DNA from: Amycolatopsis japonica | GTDB taxonomy: Bacteria; Actinomycetota; Actinomycetes; Mycobacteriales; Pseudonocardiaceae | NCBI RefSeq assembly: GCF_000732925.1 | Contig: NZ_CP008953.1 | Location: 1,860,001-1,924,000, forward strand | Reading direction: 5' to 3' | DNA: 64,000 nt | The notes under the pieces: model-generated | Database searches by the model: none | What the model was told of the DNA's origin: nothing | Seen by the model: the letters and a program-made list of their open reading frames with translations, nothing else | Position numbers and translations under genes: made by a program | Shown here: positions 33,045 to 42,868 of the stretch, one piece after another | How the letters are laid out: each line of letters begins with the position of its first letter | Position numbering within the stretch: the first letter of the stretch is position 1

Positions 33045-35482
33045 TGACCTCCACGATCGAACCGGAGGTCGGCAAGTCCCGCCGCCGCAAGGAGGACGAG
33101 CGCCTCATCACCGGCCGGACCCGCTGGACCGACAACCTGACGCTCCCCGGCATGCTGCACCTCGCCGTGCTCCGCAGCCCGTTCGCGCATGCCAAGATCG
33201 TCTCGATCGACGTGACCGAGGCGAAATCCGCGCCGGGCGTGGTCGCGGTCTTCACCGGGAAGGACCTCGACCCCGAGGGCGCCATCGGCATGCCGTGCGC
33301 GTGGCCGATCACCCCGGACATGAAATCGCCGAGGCGGCCCATCCTCGCCTCGGACACGGTGAACTTCGCCGGTGAGGGGGTCGCGGTGGTCGTCGCCCGT
33401 ACGTCGGCCGAAGCGCACGACGCGCTCGAAGCGATCGACGTCGACTACGACGAGCTGCCGGTCGTCCTCGGCCTGGAGAACGCGCTCGCCGAGGGCGCGC
33501 CACTGGTGCACGAGGAGCTCGGCACCAACCAGAACGCGGTGTGGGTCTTCGATTCCGCCGACGCGGGAACGGGTTCCAGCGTCGAAGACGCGATCTCGAA
33601 CTCCGAGGTCGTGCTCAAACGGCGGTTCCGTCAGCAGCGCCTGGTGCCGGCGTTCATGGAACCGCGGGCGTGCGTCGTGGACCCGACGGGCAATCAGCTG
33701 GTCATGTGGTCGGCCACGCAGGTCCCGCACATCCTCAAGACGATGACCGCGGCCACGCTCGGCCTGCCCGAGCACAAGGTGCGGGTGATCGCGCCGGACG
33801 TCGGCGGCGGGTTCGGCGGCAAGATCGCCGTGCTGCCCGAAGAGATGATGGCGACGCTCATCGCGCAGCGGCTCGGCAAACCGGTGAAATGGAACGAGTC
33901 CCGTTCGGAGACGATGGTCGCCGCGCACCACGGCCGCGACCAGATCCAGGACCTCACCATCACCGCGAACCGCGACGGCACGGTGACCGGCCTGAAGGTC
34001 GAACTGCTCGCCGACATGGGCGCGTACCTCGGGCTCGTCGGCCCCGGCGTGCCGATCCTCGGCGCGTTCATGTTCAACGCGATCTACAAGTTCCCGGCGT
34101 ACCACTTCGCCTGCACCAACGTGTTCACCAACACCACGCTCACCGACGCCTATCGCGGCGCCGGGCGGCCGGAGGCCACGTTCGGGATCGAGCGGATGAT
34201 GGACGAACTCGCCGTCGAGCTGGGCATGGACCCGATGGAGATCCGCGAGAAGAACTGGATCAAGCACGAGGAGTTCCCGTTCACCACGATCGCCGGGCTG
34301 ACCTACGACTCGGGCAACTACGAGGCCGCCACCGAGAAGGCCAAGCAGCTCTTCGACTACGACGGCCTCCGCCGCGAACAGAAGGAACGGCGGGAATCGG
34401 GCGACCCGGTCCAGCTCGGCATCGGCATCTCGACGTTCACCGAGATGTGCGGTCTCGCGCCGTCGCGGGTGCTCGGCTCGCTGGACTACGCGGCGGGCGG
34501 CTGGGAGCACGCGGAGATCCGGGTGCTGCCCACCGGCAAGATCGAGGTCATCACCGGCGCCTCCGCGCACGGACAGGGCCACGAGACGGCGTGGAGCCAG
34601 ATCGTCGCCGACAAACTCGGCGTCCCCTTCGAGGACATCGAGGTCATCCACGGCGACACCCAGTCCTCGCACAAGGGCATGGACACCTACGGCTCCCGGT
34701 CGCTGGTGGTCGGCGGGATCGCGGTGGTCAAGGCGGCGGACAAGGTGCTCGCCAAGGCCAAGCCGATCGCGGCGCATCTGATGGAATGCGCCGAGGACGA
34801 CCTCGAATTCTCGGCGGGCAAGTTCTCGGTCAAGGGCACGGATTCCTCGACGTCCATCCAGGACATCGCGTGGGCCGTGTTCTCGGCGCACAACCTGCCG
34901 GACGGGGTCGAGCCCTCGCTCGACTCGTCGGACACGTTCGATCCGGAGAACTTCTCCTTCCCGCACGGCACGCATCTCTGCGCGGCCGAGGTCGACACGG
35001 AGACCGGGCGCGTGCGGTTGCGCTCCTACGTCTGCGTCGACGACGTCGGTGTCGCGGTCAATCCGCTGATCGTCGAAGGCCAGGTGCACGGCGGGCTCGC
35101 GCAGGGCATCGCGCAGGCGTTGTTCGAGGAGGCCGTCCACGACGAAGGCGGCACCCTGACGACGGGGACGTTCGCCGACTACCTGCTCCCGTCGGCGGCG
35201 GATCTGCCCAGCTTCACCACCGACCGCACCGAGACCCCGTCGACGACGAACCCGTTGGGCGCCAAGGGAGTCGGGGAGGCGGGCACGATCGCCTCGACCC
35301 CGGCGGTGGTCAACGCGGTGGTCGACGCCGTCCGGCACTTCGGGGTGAACGACATCGAAATGCCGTTGACCCCGATGCGGGTCTGGCACGCCATCCAGCA
35401 CGGGTCGGCCGCCGCGGGCGGGCTGGGCTCGGAAGCCGGTGGCGGTCTCGGTTCGATCGACGCCACCGGAGGTGCCCAGTGA
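33041..35482 (+). CDS. molybdenum hydroxylase, large catalytic subunit (form II CoxL-like)
   Basis: An 813-residue molybdopterin-binding subunit of the xanthine dehydrogenase/CO dehydrogenase family. The active-site loop reads AYRGAGRPE (about 370-378). Established usage: form I CO dehydrogenase has AYxCSFR here, while AYRGAGR marks form II enzymes, whose CO activity is doubtful and whose substrates are mostly unknown. GGGFGGK and the C-terminal [11 protein letters not shown] (catalytic Glu) are present. It overlaps coxS by 4 bases. Confidence 0.88.
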   Translation: MMTSTIEPEVGKSRRRKEDERLITGRTRWTDNLTLPGMLHLAVLRSPFAHAKIVSIDVTEAKSAPGVVAVFTGKDLDPEGAIGMPCAWPITPDMKSPRRPILASDTVNFAGEGVAVVVARTSAEAHDALEAIDVDYDELPVVLGLENALAEGAPLVHEELGTNQNAVWVFDSADAGTGSSVEDAISNSEVVLKRRFRQQRLVPAFMEPRACVVDPTGNQLVMWSATQVPHILKTMTAATLGLPEHKVRVIAPDVGGGFGGKIAVLPEEMMATLIAQRLGKPVKWNESRSETMVAAHHGRDQIQDLTITANRDGTVTGLKVELLADMGAYLGLVGPGVPILGAFMFNAIYKFPAYHFACTNVFTNTTLTDAYRGAGRPEATFGIERMMDELAVELGMDPMEIREKNWIKHEEFPFTTIAGLTYDSGNYEAATEKAKQLFDYDGLRREQKERRESGDPVQLGIGISTFTEMCGLAPSRVLGSLDYAAGGWEHAEIRVLPTGKIEVITGASAHGQGHETAWSQIVADKLGVPFEDIEVIHGDTQSSHKGMDTYGSRSLVVGGIAVVKAADKVLAKAKPIAAHLMECAEDDLEFSAGKFSVKGTDSSTSIQDIAWAVFSAHNLPDGVEPSLDSSDTFDPENFSFPHGTHLCAAEVDTETGRVRLRSYVCVDDVGVAVNPLIVEGQVHGGLAQGIAQALFEEAVHDEGGTLTTGTFADYLLPSAADLPSFTTDRTETPSTTNPLGAKGVGEAGTIASTPAVVNAVVDAVRHFGVNDIEMPLTPMRVWHAIQHGSAAAGGLGSEAGGGLGSIDATGGAQ

Positions 35483-36333
35483 TCCCGGCCCCGTTCGACT
35501 ACGTCGCTCCGTCCACAGTGGACGAGGCGATCACCGCGCTCGCCGAAGCCGGTGAGGACGCCAAGGTGCTGGCGGGCGGGCAAAGCCTGCTGCCGGTGCT
35601 GCGGATGCGGCTCGCCACGCCGACCACGCTGGTCGACCTCGGGAAGGTCGCCGAGCTGCGCGGCGTCCGCGAGGACGGCGACGCACTGGTGATCGGCTCG
35701 ATGACCACGCATTACGACGTCCAGCGGGACGCGTTGGTCGCCGAGCACGCCGCGCTGCTCAAGGCCGCCACCGACACGGTGGCCGATCCGCAGATCCGCC
35801 ATCGCGGCACGTTCGGCGGCGCCATCGCGCACGCCGATCCCGCCGGTGACCTGCTGGCGCCGGTGCTCGCGCTCGGCTGCGAACTCGTCGTCGCCGGGCC
35901 GGGCGGACGGCGGACGGTGGCCGCGGCGGACTTCTTCCAGGACATGTTCACCACCGCGCTCGCCGCGGACGAACTGCTGGTCGAGGTCCGGGTGCCGAAG
36001 CACACCGGCTGGCACGCCCACTACGAGAAGTTCAACCGGGTCGCGCAGGCGTGGTCGATGGTCGCGGTCGCGGCCTGCGTCCGCACCGAGGCGGGCACCA
36101 TCGAGGAGGCGCGGGTCGCGCTCACCAACATGGGCTCGACCCCGGTACGGGCGGCCGGGGTCGAGGAGGCGCTGGTCGGCTGCGCGGCCACCGCCGAGGC
36201 GATCCGCGGCGCGGCCGAACGCGCGGCCGAGGGCACGAACCCCACGGCCGACGGCAACTCCGACGTCGAGTACCGGCAGCACCTCGCGCGGGTGCTGACC
36301 GGCAGGGCGGTCCTCGCGGCCGCGGGTGGCTAA
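35479..36333 (+). CDS. molybdenum hydroxylase, FAD-binding medium subunit (CoxM-like)
   Basis: A 284-residue FAD subunit. It has the two FAD motifs AGGQSLLPVLRMRLATP (about 33-49) and TVADPQIRHRGTFGGAIAHADPAGD (around 100-123, seen as the T-G-G core), plus the C-terminal CO-dehydrogenase flavoprotein domain. The GTG start overlaps the large-subunit stop by 4 bases. Together with the small and large subunits it forms the heterotrimer. Confidence 0.88.
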   Translation: MIPAPFDYVAPSTVDEAITALAEAGEDAKVLAGGQSLLPVLRMRLATPTTLVDLGKVAELRGVREDGDALVIGSMTTHYDVQRDALVAEHAALLKAATDTVADPQIRHRGTFGGAIAHADPAGDLLAPVLALGCELVVAGPGGRRTVAAADFFQDMFTTALAADELLVEVRVPKHTGWHAHYEKFNRVAQAWSMVAVAACVRTEAGTIEEARVALTNMGSTPVRAAGVEEALVGCAATAEAIRGAAERAAEGTNPTADGNSDVEYRQHLARVLTGRAVLAAAGG

Positions 36334-36355
36334 GACACAGAAGGGAGGTCGGCCC

Positions 36356-36991
36356 GTGCGGCTCGACCACGAATTCACCGTTCCCGCCCCGGTCGGCGAG
36401 GTCTGGAAGGCCGTCGTCGATCCGGAACGGGTGGCGCCGTGCATGCCGGGCGCCACCGTCACCGAGGTCGACGGGGACGCCTTCAAAGGCACGGTGAAGG
36501 TCAAGCTCGGGCCGATCTCCCTGCTCTACAAGGGAACCGGCCATTTCGTCGAGAAGGACGCCGACGCGAAGAAAGTGGTGATCAAGGCCGCGGGCAAAGA
36601 CGCCCGAGGGGCGGGCACGGCGTCGGCGACCGTGACGCTCACCCTGACCGAGAAGGACGGCGTCACGCACGGCGCCGTCGCCACGGAACTGGCCGTCACC
36701 GGCAAGCCGGCGCAGTTCGGGCGAGGGATGATCTCCGAGGTCGGCGGCAAGATCCTCGACTCGTTCGCGGAGTGCCTGTCCGGCAAACTCGCCACCACGC
36801 CCGAGCCCGAGAAGACCGAGGAACGCCCGCCGTTGAAAGCGGTGAAGCCGGTGTCGGAGGGCGAAGCCATCGATCTGATGGAGTACGCGGGCGAATCCGT
36901 GGTCAAACGGGTTGCTCCGGTGCTGGTGGCCGTCGCCGGAGTGCTGCTGATCGTCGCCATCGTCAGGGCTGTGACGCAGCGGACGAAATAG
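36356..36991 (+). CDS. CoxG-like SRPBCC protein with C-terminal membrane helix
   Basis: A 211-residue protein. The N-terminal SRPBCC/CoxG domain starts LDHEFTVPAPVGEVWKAVVDPERVAPCMPG, the hallmark of CoxG proteins that recruit CO dehydrogenase to the membrane. A hydrophobic helix (about 187-207, VAPVLVAVAGVLLIVAIVRAV) anchors it. GGGAGG at 36343-36348 favours the GTG at 36356 over an upstream GTG inside coxM. It likely attaches the hydroxylase to the inner membrane. Confidence 0.85.
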   Translation: MRLDHEFTVPAPVGEVWKAVVDPERVAPCMPGATVTEVDGDAFKGTVKVKLGPISLLYKGTGHFVEKDADAKKVVIKAAGKDARGAGTASATVTLTLTEKDGVTHGAVATELAVTGKPAQFGRGMISEVGGKILDSFAECLSGKLATTPEPEKTEERPPLKAVKPVSEGEAIDLMEYAGESVVKRVAPVLVAVAGVLLIVAIVRAVTQRTK

Positions 36992-37018
36992 TCGGGGGCC
37001 GCCACCGTTGAACCGGGT

Positions 37019-38077
37019 ATGAAGGCGGATCACGAAGTCGACGTGGCGGTGATCGGGGCGGGCCAGGCCGGTCTGTCGGCGGCGTATCACCTGCGCCGCG
37101 CGGGATTCGCCAACGAGGCGGGTTTCGTCGTGCTCGACCACGGCAAACGGCCCGGTGGCGCGTGGCAGTACCGGTGGCCTTCGCTGATCGTCGAGAAGGT
37201 CCACGGCATCTACGACCTCCCCGGGATGGCCTTCGGCACCCCGGACCCGAAACTGCCCGCCGCCGACGTCGTCTCCGAGTATTTCGGCCGCTTCGAGCGC
37301 ACGTACGACCTCCCTGTCCATCGTCCGGTCGATGTCCTGTCGGTGAGCGCGGGGGAAGATCGGCTGATGGTGGCGAGCGCGACGGAAACGTGGGCCGCGC
37401 GGGCGGTGATCAGCGCGACCGGCACCTGGGACCGGCCGTTCTGGCCGCACTATCCCGGGCAGGAGACCTTCCGGGGCCGCCAGCTGCACACCGCCGACTA
37501 CACCGGCGTCGAGGCTTTCCGCGGGAAGCGGGTCGTCGTGGTCGGCGGTGGTTCGTCGGCCGTCCAGCTGCTGCTGGAGATCGCGCCGTTCGCGCGGTCG
37601 ACGCGCTGGGTGACCCGGCGCCCGCCGGTGTGGCGTGAAGAGCCGTTCAGCGAGGACTGGGGCCGTGAGGCCGTCGCGAAGGTCGACAGGCGCGTCCGCG
37701 AGGGCCTGCCGCCGGAAAGCGTCGTCAGCGTGACCGATCTGGCCGTGACCCCCGAAGTGCGCGTGGGGCTGGACGCGGGCGTCCTCGACCGGCGCCCGAT
37801 GTTCCACCGGATCACGCCGGACGGTGTGGAGTGGGCGGACGGCACCTTCGAGCCCGCCGACGTCATCCTGTGGGCCACCGGATTCCGTGCCGCGATCGAC
37901 CATCTGGCGCCGCTGCACCTGCGCGCCACCGGGGGCGGGATCCGGATGGACGGCACCCGCGTCGTCGCCGAACCGCGGCTGCACTTGGTCGGCTACGGCC
38001 CGTCCGCCAGCACCGTCGGCGCGAACCGGGCGGGCCGCGCGGCCGTCACCGAGATCCGGCGCCTGCTCGGACGCTGA
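37019..38077 (+). CDS. FAD-dependent oxidoreductase (CzcO/flavin monooxygenase type)
   Basis: A 352-residue flavoprotein with an N-terminal FAD motif VIGAGQAGLSAAYHLRR (about 11-27) and a central NAD(P) motif VVVVGGGSSAVQLLLE (about 172-187). The ILWATGFRAAIDHL segment near the end is typical of this group. Substrate unknown; relatives are Baeyer-Villiger or N-hydroxylating enzymes and putative transport oxidoreductases. Its 3' end overlaps the convergent hydrolase gene by 32 bases. Confidence 0.75.
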   Translation: MKADHEVDVAVIGAGQAGLSAAYHLRRAGFANEAGFVVLDHGKRPGGAWQYRWPSLIVEKVHGIYDLPGMAFGTPDPKLPAADVVSEYFGRFERTYDLPVHRPVDVLSVSAGEDRLMVASATETWAARAVISATGTWDRPFWPHYPGQETFRGRQLHTADYTGVEAFRGKRVVVVGGGSSAVQLLLEIAPFARSTRWVTRRPPVWREEPFSEDWGREAVAKVDRRVREGLPPESVVSVTDLAVTPEVRVGLDAGVLDRRPMFHRITPDGVEWADGTFEPADVILWATGFRAAIDHLAPLHLRATGGGIRMDGTRVVAEPRLHLVGYGPSASTVGANRAGRAAVTEIRRLLGR

Positions 38078-38912
38078 GCCGGTCGAGGATCGCGGCCAGA
38101 TCGGCGGGCCGCCGGAAGAAACCGGCGTGGCTGCTCGCGAGATCGTGGACGTCGAACGGGTTGTCCGGAGTGAGCGCGTCGGCCTCGGCGATGTAGCGGT
38201 CCTGCACGGCGAGCGGCATCGACCGGTCGCCGTGCAGCCTCACGAACGAATGCGGGATCCGGCCCCAGGAATCCTTGTCGGCGCGGTGGTCCCACTCCTG
38301 ACCGGTCAGCCAGGACACCTCGTCGGGCTGGCTCGTGACGACGACCTGGAGGAACTGCTCCTCGGTGAGTTCGGCGGCGATCGCCTTCCGCAGCGCCTCG
38401 CGTTGTGCGCGGTCGGCGCCACGCCAGTTGATCCGGACGAATCCCTGGTGCGCCGGATCACCGACGAAAAGGGGCGCCATCGCGGAGAAGAAGTCGCCGG
38501 AAGCCCATTCGGGCGACATCGCGTACTCGCCGGGGTGGCGGTCCACCGGGCACTGCGCGGCGACGTAGACGACCCGGTCTATCAGCTCGGGGATCGCGTT
38601 GGCGGCGGCGGTCACCGGGAGCCCGCCGAAACTGTGCGCGACGAGGACGACGGGGCCGTGGTGGCGCACCCGCTGGACCGCCTCGACGACCGGCCGGACG
38701 AAGTCGGCCGCGGTCACGTCGCTCATCACCGACGGCTCGGCCGCGAAGGTTTCGAGGTCCTGTTCGTGATAGGCCCTGGTGAATCCCGCGCCCCTGCCGG
38801 GGAGATCGATCGCGAGCGTCCGATGTCCGCGCAGCGCCATTTCCCGCTGAGTGGCCGTCCAGGCGTGTGCCGAACTTCCCGAACCGTGCACGAAGACGAA
38901 AGTGGGAATCAT
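38046..38912 (-). CDS. alpha/beta-hydrolase
   Basis: A 288-residue alpha/beta-hydrolase resembling plant hydroxynitrile-lyase/esterase-like proteins. It has FVHGSGSSAHAW as oxyanion loop, the nucleophile Ser in LVAHSFGGLP, an acid after VRLHGDRSMPL and the His in SSHAGFF. Its ATG at 38912 is immediately preceded by a 27-base dyad that replaces a ribosome site, so the transcript may be leaderless. It is divergent to the indigoidine-type synthetase. Substrate unknown. Confidence 0.78.
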   Translation of the reverse strand: MIPTFVFVHGSGSSAHAWTATQREMALRGHRTLAIDLPGRGAGFTRAYHEQDLETFAAEPSVMSDVTAADFVRPVVEAVQRVRHHGPVVLVAHSFGGLPVTAAANAIPELIDRVVYVAAQCPVDRHPGEYAMSPEWASGDFFSAMAPLFVGDPAHQGFVRINWRGADRAQREALRKAIAAELTEEQFLQVVVTSQPDEVSWLTGQEWDHRADKDSWGRIPHSFVRLHGDRSMPLAVQDRYIAEADALTPDNPFDVHDLASSHAGFFRRPADLAAILDRLSVRAGAGSR

Positions 38913-38939
38913 GCGTTCGATTGTGGCGGAATCGAACGC
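38913..38939. promoter_or_regulatory. 10-base perfect dyad in the divergent hydrolase/NRPS promoter
   Basis: GCGTTCGATT (38913-38922) and AATCGAACGC (38930-38939) are perfect inverted repeats 7 bases apart. The element directly abuts the hydrolase ATG and lies 135 bases before the NRPS start. It is a strong operator candidate for one or both genes; the TetR at 43660 is the nearest regulator. Confidence 0.6.
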
Positions 38940-39073
38940 TCGAAACCGGCGGTCGCCCCAAAGGGTGGCAAAGAAGGGACGGCCGGGCGTTCTCGTTCAT
39001 CGGCCGGTATCTCGCGAAGAGCGCATCACTCCTTTGGCAGTGGAAACGAAAACCACGGAATTCGCACTGGGGG

Positions 39074-42000
39074 ATGACCATGCCACCGATCGACCACCTC
39101 GCACCGCCGCATCGCGTCCGTTCCGGAACCTGCCTCACGGATCTGCTCGGGCAGTGGTCCCGGACGCGGCCGGAGGCGGTGGCCGTCGTCGACGGCGACC
39201 GGGAACTGACCTTCCACGGACTCGAAGAAGCGAGCGCGGGACTCGCCGCATATCTCGCCGAGCTGGGAATCGGGGTGGACGACACCGTCGGCCTGCACGT
39301 CGAGCCCTCCGTGGACCTGATGATCGGCGCGTGGGGAATTCTCGCCTCCGGCGCGGCTTATCTGCCGTTGTCCCCGGAATATCCGGAAGACCGGCTGCGG
39401 TACATGCTCGAAGACAGCGGGACCGGCGTCGTCGTCACGCAGCCGCATCTCGCCGGGCGCCTGGCCGGGCTGGTGCCAGCCGGGACACGGATCGTCTCGG
39501 TGACGGACTCTGGAATGACCGCCGTACCGCGCGGTCCCCGGCCGGAGTCGCTCGCGTACGTCATCTACACCTCCGGCAGCACCGGGAAACCGAAGGGCGT
39601 GATGATCGAGCACCACAGTGTCGTGTCGCAGCTGCGCTGGCTGCGGGAGTGCGGTCACCTGGACGTGGACGTCACGGTGCTGCAGAAGACGCCGATGAGC
39701 TTCGACGCCGCGCAATGGGAGATCCTCGCGCCCGCCGCCGGCGCCCGCGTGGTGATGAGCGCGCCGGGGAGTTTCCGGGATCCCGAAGCCCTGATCGACA
39801 CGGTGGTGAAGCACGGCGTCACGACCTTGCAGTGTGTTCCGACGCTGCTACAGGCGTTGCTCGACACCGAACGTCTCGCGACCTGCACCACGCTGCGAAA
39901 ACTGTTCTCCGGAGGCGAGGCGCTTTCGCGGCGGCTCGCCAAGGATCTCGCCGGTGAGCTGCCGTCGGCACGGCTGATCAACCTCTACGGGCCGACCGAA
40001 TGCACGATCAACGCGACCGCCCACGTCGTCGACCCGGACACGATCGACGAGAGCGCCGGAACGGTCCCGATCGGCGTGCCGGTCGACGACACCGAGTGCT
40101 TCGTGCTCGACGACACCCTTTCCCCGGTCGACATCGGGGAGACGGGCGAGCTGTACATCGGCGGCGTGCAGCTCGCGCGGGGCTACCTGAACCGGCCGGA
40201 GCAGACGGCCGAGAAGTTCGTGCCGAATCCGTTCGTGCCGACCGGACGGCTTTACCGCACGGGTGACCTCGTCCAGTGGAACCCCGACGGCACCCTCCAG
40301 TTCGTCGGCCGTGCCGACAACCAGGTCAAGCTGCGCGGCTACCGCGTCGAGCTGGACGAGATCGCGGTGGCGATCGAGGAGCACACCTGGGTGCGCCGGG
40401 CCGCGGCGGTGGTGACCGACGACGCGCGAACCGGCTCGAAGGCGCTCGTCGCCTGTGTGGAGCTGAATCCGCGCGAAGCCGCGGTGATGGATCAGGGCAA
40501 CCACGGCGGGCACCACCAGTCGAAGGCCAGCAAGCTGCAGGTCAAGGCACAGCTGTCGAATCCCGGTGTCCGCGACCTCGCGGATCGCCCCGCCGTCGCG
40601 TTGCCGGGTAAACGGGAGACCGGGCTTCAGCGGCGGGAAGTCTTCGCCCGCAAGACGTATCGCTATTACGAGGGCGGCGCGGTCACCCGCGACGACCTCG
40701 CCGGGCTCTTGGCACCGGAACCGGTTCGCACATATTCGCGCGAACCCGGCCAGCTCGCGTTCGCCGAACTGGGTGAGCTGCTCCGATGGTTCGGCCGGTT
40801 CCACAGCGACGAGCGGCTGCTGCCGAAGTACGCGTACGCCTCACCGGGCGCGCTGTACGCGACGCAGCTCTACCTGGAGACCAGCGGTCTCGACGGTCTC
40901 GGCGCCGGGCTGTACTACCACCACCCCCTCGACCACACGCTGGTCCGGATCGGCGAGAGCACGGGCACCGGGCACTCGGTGCACTTCATCGGCCGCACCG
41001 GCGCCATCGAGCCGGTCTACAAGAACAACATCCGCGAGGTCCTCGAGTTCGAGACGGGACACATGGTCGGGGTGTTCGAGGAGATCCTGCCCGGATACGG
41101 CCTCACGATCAGCCCGGCGGCGCCCGATCCCACGGTCTCCGCGCGGGCCCGTGCCGCCGCCGAAGACCACTACCTCGGCACGTTCTCCTTGCACGCCAAC
41201 GATGGCGAGCGCCGGCGGGACGATGTCGAGCTGTTCGTCCAAGCGCATCCGGACCGCGTCGAGGGCCTGCCCGCCGGCACCTACCGCTGGCGCGGCGGGG
41301 ACTTCGAACGGATCTCCGGCAAGCTCATCGAGGCCAAGCACGTGATCGCGATCAACCAGCAGGTGTACGGACGCGCGGCCTTCGGTATCACCGCGGTGAG
41401 CCGCACCGCCGACGAGCGGCTGGCGTACATCGATCTCGGCGCGAAGCTGCATCACTTGCAGCGCAACGGTTCGGGGTTCGGGTTCATGTCGTCGGGTTAC
41501 AGCTCGAAGAGCGGCAACCCGTTGCCGGCCGCCCGGCGGATCGACGACATCCTCGCCGGACAGGGGATCGCTCCGGGGCCGTCGTACTTCTTCGTCGGCG
41601 GCAAGGTGAGCCCGGAGCAGGTACTCAGCGAGGGCATGCGCGAAGACGCCGTGCACATGAAGGGCCCGGCTGAGATCATCCGCGACGAACTCGCGGCCAC
41701 CCTGCCCGACTACATGATCCCGAACCGAGTGCTGGTGCTGGACGCGTTGCCGTTGACCGCCAACGGAAAGGTCGACGCGCACGCGCTGGCGGAGACCGAC
41801 GCCGTCCGTTCCGCGAGCACGGGCGCGCCCTATGTCGCTCCCTCGACGAGCCACGAACGGTGGCTGGCCGGAGTGTGGGGCAAGGCGCTGAACTACGACG
41901 ACGTCTCCGCGCGCGACGATTTCTTCGCCGCCGGAGGCAACTCGCTGACCGCGGTCTCCCTGGTGAACCGGATCAATCGCGAGTTCGGCACCCGGTTGCC

Positions 42001-42856
42001 GTTGCAGGTGGTCTTCGAATGCCCGAAGCTGGCCGACCTGGCCGCCCGCATCGGCGAGGACTCCGCTGGGCCGTCCTCACGGTTGGTCCCCTTGGCGACC
42101 GGCGGTGGTCGCCCGGTGTTCTGCTGGCCCGGTCTCGGCGGCTATCCCATGAACCTGCGGTCGCTGGCTGCGGAAAGCGGTCTGGGGCGGCCGTTCTACG
42201 GCGTGCAGGCCCACGGGATCAACGCGGGCGAGACACCGTACGCCACGGTCGAGGAGATGGCGAAGGCCGACGTCGCCGAGATCCGGCGCGTCCAGCCGGA
42301 GGGGCCGTACACGCTGTGGGGCTACTCGTTCGGCGCGCGGGTCGCCTTCGAAACGGCGTGGCAGCTGGAACAGCAGGGGCAACGGGTGACCGATCTGCTG
42401 CTGATCTGCCCGGGCAATCCCGAGGTCGGCGGCGAGCGGGTGGCGAGCTACGTGAACCCGGCGTACCTGACGATCCTGCTGTCGGTCTTCGTCGGCTCGA
42501 TCTCCGGGCCGGAAACGGTGGCCTGCCGGGGAACCGTCCGCGACGAAGACGGCTTCGTGGCCTTCGTGGCGAAGCTGCTTCCCGCGCTTGACGAGCAGCT
42601 GATCCGGCGGATCGTCCGGATCGTCGAGGAGACTTACGAGTTCGACTACACCTTCCGTGAACTCGCGCGGCGGCGGATCGCGGCCCGGGTGACGCTGTTC
42701 AAGGCCGACGGCGACGACTACTCGTTCGTCGAGAACAGCTCCGGGTACTCGGCCACGCCACCGGAGGTGGTGACGCTCGAAGGCGATCACTACAGCGTCC
42801 TCAAGGAGAACGGGGTCGCCGAACTGGTTTCGGCGATCCGTGCCCGGCTGAGCTAA
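39074..42856 (+). CDS. indigoidine synthetase-type NRPS (A-Ox-PCP-TE)
   Basis: A 1260-residue single-module synthetase closely matching the remembered layout of BpsA/IndC (about 1280). The adenylation domain has YTSGSTGKPKG (about 165-175) and LRGYRVELDEI (about 420-430). An FMN oxidase domain (about 500-860; HFIGRTGAIEPVYKNNI, MSSGYSSKSGNPLP) is inserted before the A10 motif PLTANGKVD (about 895). A carrier domain follows (Ser in AAGGNSL, about 957), then a thioesterase (GYSFGAR, about 1083-1089). BpsA oxidises and condenses two L-glutamines to the blue pigment indigoidine. No condensation domain is present. ATG 39074 follows a G-rich site. Confidence 0.9.
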   Translation: MTMPPIDHLAPPHRVRSGTCLTDLLGQWSRTRPEAVAVVDGDRELTFHGLEEASAGLAAYLAELGIGVDDTVGLHVEPSVDLMIGAWGILASGAAYLPLSPEYPEDRLRYMLEDSGTGVVVTQPHLAGRLAGLVPAGTRIVSVTDSGMTAVPRGPRPESLAYVIYTSGSTGKPKGVMIEHHSVVSQLRWLRECGHLDVDVTVLQKTPMSFDAAQWEILAPAAGARVVMSAPGSFRDPEALIDTVVKHGVTTLQCVPTLLQALLDTERLATCTTLRKLFSGGEALSRRLAKDLAGELPSARLINLYGPTECTINATAHVVDPDTIDESAGTVPIGVPVDDTECFVLDDTLSPVDIGETGELYIGGVQLARGYLNRPEQTAEKFVPNPFVPTGRLYRTGDLVQWNPDGTLQFVGRADNQVKLRGYRVELDEIAVAIEEHTWVRRAAAVVTDDARTGSKALVACVELNPREAAVMDQGNHGGHHQSKASKLQVKAQLSNPGVRDLADRPAVALPGKRETGLQRREVFARKTYRYYEGGAVTRDDLAGLLAPEPVRTYSREPGQLAFAELGELLRWFGRFHSDERLLPKYAYASPGALYATQLYLETSGLDGLGAGLYYHHPLDHTLVRIGESTGTGHSVHFIGRTGAIEPVYKNNIREVLEFETGHMVGVFEEILPGYGLTISPAAPDPTVSARARAAAEDHYLGTFSLHANDGERRRDDVELFVQAHPDRVEGLPAGTYRWRGGDFERISGKLIEAKHVIAINQQVYGRAAFGITAVSRTADERLAYIDLGAKLHHLQRNGSGFGFMSSGYSSKSGNPLPAARRIDDILAGQGIAPGPSYFFVGGKVSPEQVLSEGMREDAVHMKGPAEIIRDELAATLPDYMIPNRVLVLDALPLTANGKVDAHALAETDAVRSASTGAPYVAPSTSHERWLAGVWGKALNYDDVSARDDFFAAGGNSLTAVSLVNRINREFGTRLPLQVVFECPKLADLAARIGEDSAGPSSRLVPLATGGGRPVFCWPGLGGYPMNLRSLAAESGLGRPFYGVQAHGINAGETPYATVEEMAKADVAEIRRVQPEGPYTLWGYSFGARVAFETAWQLEQQGQRVTDLLLICPGNPEVGGERVASYVNPAYLTILLSVFVGSISGPETVACRGTVRDEDGFVAFVAKLLPALDEQLIRRIVRIVEETYEFDYTFRELARRRIAARVTLFKADGDDYSFVENSSGYSATPPEVVTLEGDHYSVLKENGVAELVSAIRARLS

Positions 42857-42868
42857 GGAGAAGCGCCA

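Noticed and set aside
32924-35401. An 825-residue reverse frame opposite the molybdenum large subunit
   Set aside because: The forward frame has all molybdenum hydroxylase motifs; the reverse frame shows none and has the composition of an antisense shadow.
33041-36333. True CO dehydrogenase (form I)
   Set aside because: The active-site loop is AYRGAGR and not AYxCSFR, so calling it a CO dehydrogenase would overstate the evidence.
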